Positions 30,654 through 35,494 of a DNA stretch of 35,494 nt are shown here, in pieces. The first letter of the stretch is position 1. Every line of letters begins with the position of its first letter. This stretch comes from Clostridia bacterium (lineage in GTDB: Bacteria; Bacillota; Clostridia; Oscillospirales; Oscillospiraceae). Where the stretch lies: NCBI GenBank assembly GCA_021153265.1, contig JAGKTU010000012.1:1-35494 (forward strand), read 5' to 3'. A program made the translations under genes and the position numbers. The notes beneath the pieces were generated by a model that did not search any database, was not told the DNA's origin, and was given only the letters and a program-made list of their open reading frames with translations.

Positions 30654-30763
30654 GTATCATCTTACTGCTTTTCTTTCAAAATTTCGCCGAATTGCTGTGA
30701 CAGAGTCAGATCACAGATACATTGCTCAGATATTCTTCAAACCGTTTTCACCCGAGCATGCAC

Positions 30764-30792
30764 TTGCATTGTGCGTGCTGTGGGGGTATAAT
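30764..30792 (+). promoter_or_regulatory. Promoter of the GNAT gene at 30835
   Basis: -35 TTGCAT (30764-30769), 17-nt spacer, -10 TATAAT (30787-30792), 43 nt before the start codon. Confidence 0.65.
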
Positions 30793-30834
30793 TCACGTGT
30801 GATCGACCAATCCCCATTTCCCCGGAGGTGACCT

Positions 30835-31269
30835 ATGAACATCACATACCAAAAAGCAACGGAAACGGACATTGGGCCGATTTTCGAATTGTGCCGCCGC
30901 CTGATACACGATTATGAGGATCTGGAATCCATCGATTATCCCAAGGTAATGCAGTGGGTTCGGCAGAAAATCGAAACATCCGTCGGCGAATATACCGCGA
31001 TCTACGCCGATGGGCAAAAAGCAGGCTATTACCATTTCTTCCAAAATGAAGACGGCGTGTTTGAAATCGACGACTTATACATTTTCCCGGCATACCAAAA
31101 CCAAGGGATCGGTTCCGGTGTGGTGAAGAAATGCTGCGCCTCGGTTAATGGGACTGTTATGCTGTACGTTTTTATCAAAAATCAACGCGCCGTTTCCCTG
31201 TATCAGAGGTTGGGATTTGTGATCTGTGAAACCATACACGGCAGCCGATACATCATGCGCAAAGCATAA
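30835..31269 (+). CDS. GNAT family N-acetyltransferase
   Basis: 144 residues with GGAGG 8 nt before the ATG. GNAT core DDLYIFPAYQNQGIGSGVVKK (~77-97) with the Q/N-xG-x-G acetyl-CoA loop, then IKNQRAVSLYQRLGF. Monocistronic: its own promoter and a terminator at 31291. The substrate is unknown. Confidence 0.85.
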   Translation: MNITYQKATETDIGPIFELCRRLIHDYEDLESIDYPKVMQWVRQKIETSVGEYTAIYADGQKAGYYHFFQNEDGVFEIDDLYIFPAYQNQGIGSGVVKKCCASVNGTVMLYVFIKNQRAVSLYQRLGFVICETIHGSRYIMRKA

Positions 31270-31290
31270 TCGATCCGTTTTGCAAAATAC

Positions 31291-31317
31291 AGCCGCCTCC
31301 CTTTTTCAGAGGCGGCT
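31291..31317. terminator. Bidirectional terminator hairpin
   Basis: AGCCGCCTC (31291-31299) pairs perfectly with GAGGCGGCT (31309-31317). It serves the converging GNAT gene and the SIS gene (stop at 31323); T-rich flank GATTTTCATTT on plus, weaker on minus. Confidence 0.65.
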
Positions 31318-31322
31318 GATTT

Positions 31323-32054
31323 TCATTTCCAGTAGCCGTAGTATTTGTCGAACATCCGGTTGTTGTGTTCGTCGCCGCCGTCGACGTTGGAGCTTTTGAA
31401 TACCGGCGGCTCAATGCCTGCCTTCACCAGATTGTCCACTACTTGACACACCAGCGCCTGTGCAATGGTGATACCCGTGACAGAAGAGGTGGGGCCGATG
31501 GTGGAGTTCAAGCCCTCAATGGGGAAACCGGCGTCGCCGGGGTCGGCGCAGTTGTCGATGGTCACATCGGCGATTTCGTACATCTTCTTGCCGGAAGAGT
31601 GCCGGGAGGTGCAGCCGGAGGAGTGCTTCATGCTGGTCATGGCGATGACTTTTGCGCCCTTGGCCTTGGCGGCCAGACACATCTCCACCGGCACGGCATT
31701 CCGTCCGGAGTTGGAGATGACCATGACGGTGTCTTTTTCTTCCACCCGGTACAGTTCCACCAGCGCCTGAGAGTAGCCCTCCACACGCTCTAAGTAGGTG
31801 CTCTTGTTGGGCATTTCGTGGAGCATCAGCTCCGGGGGCAGGATACCGTGTACCAGAGCCAGACCGCCTGCCCGGAGATACAGCTCTTCCGCCACCATGT
31901 GGGAGTGACCCGAGCCAAAGACGTAGAATTTGCCGCCCTTTTTGCAGCTTTCGGTGACAAAATCGGCTGCTTTTTGGATATTGGGCATCTCGTGTTCCAG
32001 AATTTCCTGTAATTTAAGCTGTGCGTAGGAAAAATATCTTGCCGCAGTATTCAT
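31323..32054 (-). CDS. SIS-domain (phosphosugar-binding) protein
   Basis: 243 residues of the UPF0309-like SIS family: FYVFGSGHSHMVAEEL (sugar-phosphate loop, ~43-58), VMVISNSGRNAVPVE (~109-123) and AKVIAMTSMKHS. GGGGAGG is near the ATG. It follows the ceramidase-like gene by 20 nt, so the two form an operon, probably for handling an amino-sugar or other conjugate (inference). Confidence 0.85.
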   Translation of the reverse strand: MNTAARYFSYAQLKLQEILEHEMPNIQKAADFVTESCKKGGKFYVFGSGHSHMVAEELYLRAGGLALVHGILPPELMLHEMPNKSTYLERVEGYSQALVELYRVEEKDTVMVISNSGRNAVPVEMCLAAKAKGAKVIAMTSMKHSSGCTSRHSSGKKMYEIADVTIDNCADPGDAGFPIEGLNSTIGPTSSVTGITIAQALVCQVVDNLVKAGIEPPVFKSSNVDGGDEHNNRMFDKYYGYWK

Positions 32055-32074
32055 ATGGTGTACCTCCCCTTGTG

Positions 32075-33328
32075 TTATATTTCATCCAGCCGCCTCAGCA
32101 GCTTGTGGATTTCCTTCATCAGATGCTCGCCCTGACCCCGGGCGATGATGGCAGCCATGGCCTCGTAATAGCCTGCTTCATAGGCATTCTCGTCGCAGAT
32201 ATAGCGGTAATAGCCGTTGGCGTAGGCAATAACAGATGTATTTTCGGGTTTCAGCGTGGAGAACAGCTCGCCCGGTATGGAAATAAAGTCCAATCCGCAG
32301 AAGCGGAATACCGTCACCGGCAGGTTCAGCTCCCGGATGCCGTCCATAGTTTGAGCAAACTCCAGATTCACCCCGGCACCTTCCACGTAGGATTTCAGGA
32401 TCCGCACCGTCATCGCATCCTCGCCCCGGCTGACCGCCTCCTGCCAGCGCTTGGTGTGTTCCCGATGGGCGTTTTCCGCATCTTCGGGGGTGTCCACCTG
32501 CCGGGCATCCAGCGTGATATTGGCGTGGATGCCTTTCAGCGACGGCTGAACGAAGGGGGCATTTTCCATGACTTTCAGCACCTGCGCCCCGGCGATTTTT
32601 CCCATCCTCTCGCACTCGTCGAAGGTGGACTCCCGACGGGTATACCGGGTGCTGATATCTCCTGCCGCACCGTTCAGGAATATCGCCATGTCCGCACCCA
32701 ATTGCGCTTCAATACCTGCCACAAAATCCGTGGAAACCTGCAGATTCGCCGCGTTGGTCACGGTGGGATGGCAGGGGAAATTGTAAATCACGAGATTTTT
32801 GCCGCTTTCTGTCTTGAATTGCACTACGGTCAGTTCTCCCATGGGTGCTTTTCCCGTGTGCCGCTCTGAGCCGATGGCAGGTGCAGCACCCCGTGCCGTC
32901 CGAACTTCAAATTTTTCCAGTCCTGCTGCCGCCCGGCCGCAGCAAACTGCCGCGGCGTCGATAACCTGCCGGATATAGTCCGCAAATTCAGCATTCCGGG
33001 GCGTGATGGTGCTGTTCACCTTCGCCAGAGCACCTTCGCCGGGTACTAAGCCTGCCGGTGCGGCGTGGGAATGGATGGCGCATACGATGAGCCGCTCCTT
33101 GCTGAGTCCCAAATCCGCCACTGCCTCCGCGATTTTCTGATGCAGCGACTCATCCGCACACATCAGATCCAGCGCAATCAGTCCGTACCGAACCCCATCC
33201 TGCTCTAGCACCACCGCCTTGCAGTAAAGCGGATCGTGAACACCCGAACAGGGGCGGTAGCCTGCGTATCCGCCCAGCTCCGTGCCCAGCGGCGGCGTAA
33301 TCTCCATCTTTGCAAAACCGATCCGCAT
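32075..33328 (-). CDS. Neutral/alkaline ceramidase N-terminal domain-like hydrolase
   Basis: 417 residues from ATG 33328 (GGAAGG ~10 nt upstream; ATGs at 33334 and 33337 are possible). Start MRIGFAKMEITPPLGTELGGYAGYR is typical of the family. Zinc-ligand candidates are His in CAIHSHAAPAG (~97-99) and PCHPTV (~190). LNGAAGDISTRY corresponds to the conserved NGxxGD segment. No signal peptide, so cytosolic, unlike secreted ceramidases; the C-terminal Ig-like domain is absent. The substrate is probably not a ceramide; co-transcription with a SIS protein suggests sugar metabolism (inference). Confidence 0.8.
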   Translation of the reverse strand: MRIGFAKMEITPPLGTELGGYAGYRPCSGVHDPLYCKAVVLEQDGVRYGLIALDLMCADESLHQKIAEAVADLGLSKERLIVCAIHSHAAPAGLVPGEGALAKVNSTITPRNAEFADYIRQVIDAAAVCCGRAAAGLEKFEVRTARGAAPAIGSERHTGKAPMGELTVVQFKTESGKNLVIYNFPCHPTVTNAANLQVSTDFVAGIEAQLGADMAIFLNGAAGDISTRYTRRESTFDECERMGKIAGAQVLKVMENAPFVQPSLKGIHANITLDARQVDTPEDAENAHREHTKRWQEAVSRGEDAMTVRILKSYVEGAGVNLEFAQTMDGIRELNLPVTVFRFCGLDFISIPGELFSTLKPENTSVIAYANGYYRYICDENAYEAGYYEAMAAIIARGQGEHLMKEIHKLLRRLDEI

Positions 33329-33432
33329 ACCCATCATCCCTTCCTGCCGAAAATATTCTTCTTACTACTCACTATACTATATTTTCTGTGCCATATCCAG
33401 CCTTTTTCTGATTTTCTGTCACGGAAATTCAG

Positions 33433-33461
33433 TTGCCAACTTGGGCATTTTGTAGTATACT
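33433..33461 (+). promoter_or_regulatory. Promoter of the NifX-like gene
   Basis: -35 TTGCCA (33433-33438), 17-nt spacer, -10 TATACT (33456-33461), 52 nt before the ATG. Confidence 0.65.
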
Positions 33462-33513
33462 AAAGGAACAGAAATGATTCCGAAACACCCGGACGATTGA
33501 AAGGAGAATTCTT

Positions 33514-33918
33514 ATGAAAATTGCGGTTACTTACCAGAACGGCCAAATTTTCCAGCACTTTGGCCACACCCAGCAGTTCAAGGTCTATGAGGTAGCGGAT
33601 AACAAGGTCCTTTCCGCTGCGGTAGTGGACACCGGCAGCAGCGGCCACGGCGCTCTGGCCGGGGTTCTGAATATGCTGAATGTGGATGTTTTGATCTGCG
33701 GCGGCATTGGCGGCGGCGCCCAGATGGCACTGGCGCAGGCCGGCATCCGGCTGTTCGGCGGCGTGTCCGGTGACGCAGATGCCGCGGTGGAGTCCCTGCT
33801 TGCCGGCACTCTGGAATTCAATCCCAACGTCCGGTGCAACCACCACGACCACCATCACGGCGAAGGCCACACCTGCGGCGACCACGGCTGCGGCAGCCAT
33901 TCCTGCGACCATCACTAA
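33514..33918 (+). CDS. NifB/NifX-family cluster-binding protein with His/Cys-rich tail
   Basis: 134 residues. Residues 1-~108 are the dinitrogenase Fe-Mo-cofactor-binding fold (MKIAVTYQNGQIFQHFGHTQQF start, VLICGGIGGGAQMALAQAGI). Residues ~109-134 are rich in His, Cys, Asp and Gly (HHDHHH, then CGDHGCGSHSCDHH), a likely metal-binding tail. GAAAGGAG lies 8 nt before the ATG. Single gene with its own promoter and terminator. No nitrogenase genes are near, so it probably carries an Fe-S or Mo cluster or metal for other enzymes (inference). Confidence 0.85.
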   Translation: MKIAVTYQNGQIFQHFGHTQQFKVYEVADNKVLSAAVVDTGSSGHGALAGVLNMLNVDVLICGGIGGGAQMALAQAGIRLFGGVSGDADAAVESLLAGTLEFNPNVRCNHHDHHHGEGHTCGDHGCGSHSCDHH

Positions 33919-33924
33919 AACAGC

Positions 33925-33956
33925 AAAACCGACCTGTTTTCACAGGTCGGTTTTTT
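33925..33956 (+). terminator. Intrinsic terminator of the NifX-like gene
   Basis: AAAACCGACCTG (33925-33936) pairs with CAGGTCGGTTTT (33943-33954), followed by TT; 7 nt after the stop codon. Confidence 0.85.
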
Positions 33957-33991
33957 GCCGCAGCCCCTTGGAATGATGACATTCGGAAAAA

Positions 33992-34028
33992 CAAAAAAAC
34001 GCAGACACGTTTCGGTGTCTGCGTTTTT
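33992..34028 (-). terminator. Intrinsic terminator (bidirectional)
   Basis: ACGCAGACAC (33999-34008) pairs with GTGTCTGCGT (34015-34024); TTTTT on plus and TTTTTTTG on minus. It ends the large minus-strand gene whose stop is at 34046. Confidence 0.8.
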
Positions 34029-34045
34029 GTCTGTCAGGAAAGAAA

Positions 34046-35494
34046 TTATCCGGCGTACATCAGATTTTCAAAGCAGTCATATTCCGAGTGACCGTCTACA
34101 AACCATTCCCAATCCTGGCGAACCAGATAAATTCGGCATTCCCGGCCATCCTCCAGACCCATGTCCACATAGGTCTCGTTGTCGGTACGCAGGAAATAGA
34201 ACTTCGTTCCGGCAGGAAGTGCCTCATCTGTTTCATCCGGCAGCATTTTCACCGTCAGAGAAATCTTGGAGATCAGCGGGGGCATGTCAGGATTCATGGT
34301 GTAGTAGTCCGTCTCCGGCTGGGGAATACCGGTCTTGGGATCGGTGTGATAGAACCGGGAGCTGGCGACGGTGCTGAGCATATAGGCGTGGGTATACAGG
34401 GAGAAACGGGACGGATCGTTAAAGACCAGACCATAATAGGTTTCACCATATTCGGGATTCTCCATACGCACATCTTCGAAATCCAGACTGTTCAGCTCGG
34501 TGAGGGGAACGAGTTCTCCGGACATAAGGGCATAGACATGGACAACGGAGTAGTCGCTGTCCGCGTGGCTTACGAGGTAGAGGTAGAAGTTCCGGTTGTC
34601 CGTGGTGACCAGATAGGCTTCCATGTAATAGCCGAACCATTCTTCCTGATACCGGCTCTGATTCACCTCGACCTTCAGATTTTGATCCGCATCCAGAGCC
34701 AGATACAGCCGGTCGGTCTTGCCGTCGCCGGGGAGCAGGTCCACTTCCACATCGGCGTTCAGGGGCAGGGTCAGAGCGTAACCGTTTTCCGGGAACTGGG
34801 TGTAAGCCTCCACAAACAGGTCGGGGTGATCGGCGAACCACAGTGTTACGGACACACCGCCGTGATGGGGGGTCAGCAGCTCCTGCTCGTCGAAATAGAA
34901 GGTCACACCCTGATAGCCGATGGTCCACTTGTAGTCCCGGGGGCCGTAGCCATTCAGTTTGTCAGCCATGCCGGCAAAAGCGCCTTCGGGATAATCTGCA
35001 TACTTCTTCGTCAGGGCGTCCTCCAGAAGCTGGGGCAGGCTATCCATGTCCGTCAGAACCAGATCGATGGTCACCTGCATGCCGGTGGCGGAATCCAGAT
35101 TTACGCCTTCATAGGTGTAGGAGGGACCCATAGCCTGACCGTCAGAGACGATGCGCTGACTGAGAAGACTGAATACACGGCTATCCGCCCGCTGTATGCA
35201 GACCCGGTTGCGGGCCTCGTAGCCGGCAAAGCTTTCGCCGAGCTGAGCTGCCGCGGTCTTGGCGCGCTCCGCAAGGGCAAGATGATTGGTGTCGCCCCAG
35301 CCGCGGAAGCTGCGGTTGACATAGGCCAGAGCATCCATCAGTTGGCGGTATTCCCCGGCGCAGGTGCTTTCCAGGTACACTTCATCCCACTGGGTATAGG
35401 CAAGCTGGGCGTGATCCTGAGACCATTCGCTCAGATAACCGCTGCCGAGCATCACGGAAAGGGGTAAAAGCCCGGAGTCTGCGCTGGGGGAAGC
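34046..35494 (-). CDS. Large hypothetical protein, 5' end outside the window (partial)
   Basis: At least 482 residues; the frame is open to the right edge of the window with no stop, so the ATG near 35452 is probably internal and the true N-terminus (perhaps a signal or membrane anchor) lies beyond. The visible part is acidic and aromatic-rich, with many beta-like stretches (GVTFYFDEQELLTPHHG, FYLYLVSHADSDYSVVHVY) typical of a folded extracytoplasmic protein. Near the visible N-terminus is a helical piece with many charged residues. I do not recognise a family. Confidence 0.7.
   Translation of the reverse strand, partial: ASPSADSGLLPLSVMLGSGYLSEWSQDHAQLAYTQWDEVYLESTCAGEYRQLMDALAYVNRSFRGWGDTNHLALAERAKTAAAQLGESFAGYEARNRVCIQRADSRVFSLLSQRIVSDGQAMGPSYTYEGVNLDSATGMQVTIDLVLTDMDSLPQLLEDALTKKYADYPEGAFAGMADKLNGYGPRDYKWTIGYQGVTFYFDEQELLTPHHGGVSVTLWFADHPDLFVEAYTQFPENGYALTLPLNADVEVDLLPGDGKTDRLYLALDADQNLKVEVNQSRYQEEWFGYYMEAYLVTTDNRNFYLYLVSHADSDYSVVHVYALMSGELVPLTELNSLDFEDVRMENPEYGETYYGLVFNDPSRFSLYTHAYMLSTVASSRFYHTDPKTGIPQPETDYYTMNPDMPPLISKISLTVKMLPDETDEALPAGTKFYFLRTDNETYVDMGLEDGRECRIYLVRQDWEWFVDGHSEYDCFENLMYAG

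Noticed and set aside
30660..30760. Possible gene end on the minus strand (…LSQQFGEILKEKQ stop) before the terminator at 30622-30653
   Set aside because: Only ~24 residues are open before an upstream stop; not enough to call a gene or pseudogene.
33437..33444. CCAACTTG near the NifX-like promoter as a regulon site
   Set aside because: Only a partial match (lacks the final C and the flanking TTA), single copy; chance is likely.
34088..35467. Plus-strand open frame of 459 codons opposite the large partial protein
   Set aside because: No start site; the minus frame reads to the window edge and has a terminator right after its stop.
1..35494. tRNA, rRNA, CRISPR arrays, insertion sequences
   Set aside because: No tRNA-like cloverleaf, rRNA segment, regularly spaced repeat array or transposase/integrase gene was recognised by reading.

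Overview
The window looks like a chromosomal segment of a moderately GC-rich anaerobic Clostridia member, probably a gut Oscillospiraceae-type bacterium. This is inferred from strong Shine-Dalgarno sites, the gene families present (OadB-type sodium pump, Mo-hydroxylase accessory genes, DUF6076-like gene) and codon use. No rRNA, tRNA, CRISPR array or transposase was seen.

Layout. (1) 177-1948: a coupled pair of plus-strand genes, a protein with a sigma-region-4-like C-terminal half and a zinc-ribbon protein, resembling accessory or mobile-element genes. (2) 2575-20741: one large molybdenum-hydroxylase locus arranged around divergent promoters at about 14.0 kb. Minus-strand genes encode a Mop-type molybdopterin aldehyde oxidoreductase (all eight 2Fe-2S cysteines and the catalytic Glu recognisable), an HdrB-like dicluster redox protein, a four-cysteine redox protein, a methyltransferase (TrsM-like), a C_GCAxxG_C_C protein, a radical SAM protein (TrsS-like), a PaaK-like AMP-forming CoA ligase, and a degenerate nucleotidyltransferase fused to a ModE-like HTH. 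Plus-strand genes encode an intact MobA/MocA-like nucleotidyltransferase with the same HTH, a histidine phosphatase, XdhC, a THEP1-like NTPase, a DUF364 protein and a BtuCD/FecCD-type importer that, by context and analogy with MolBCA, may carry molybdate or tungstate. Three promoters in this locus carry the same CAACTTGC motif over the -35 region, once as a perfect palindrome with 9-bp arms, which suggests a local regulon.

(3) 21466-27760: a minus-strand sodium/anion transport region: an ArsB/NhaD-type permease, a Na/Pi cotransporter with PhoU domain, a 40-residue OadG-like peptide, OadB, and a KdpDE-like two-component pair. (4) 27953-30660: an eroded region with gene fragments (LMW-PTP start, internally deleted GNAT, methyltransferase/kinase chimera), two intact GNAT-type genes (one fused to a nucleotidyltransferase-like domain), and a striking leader with a promoter, a 32-codon upstream ORF and an intrinsic terminator. 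The LMW-PTP fragment lies in a ~290-bp element also present at 20774-21063. (5) 30835-35494: a GNAT gene, a SIS-domain protein with a neutral-ceramidase-like protein, a NifX-like protein with a His/Cys-rich tail, and a large partial unknown protein running off the right edge.

The central story is the aldehyde oxidoreductase system: cofactor supply (metal importer, NTP transferase, XdhC), the enzyme, its electron-transfer partners, and a radical SAM/methyltransferase/CoA-ligase set whose chemistry is not known to me.
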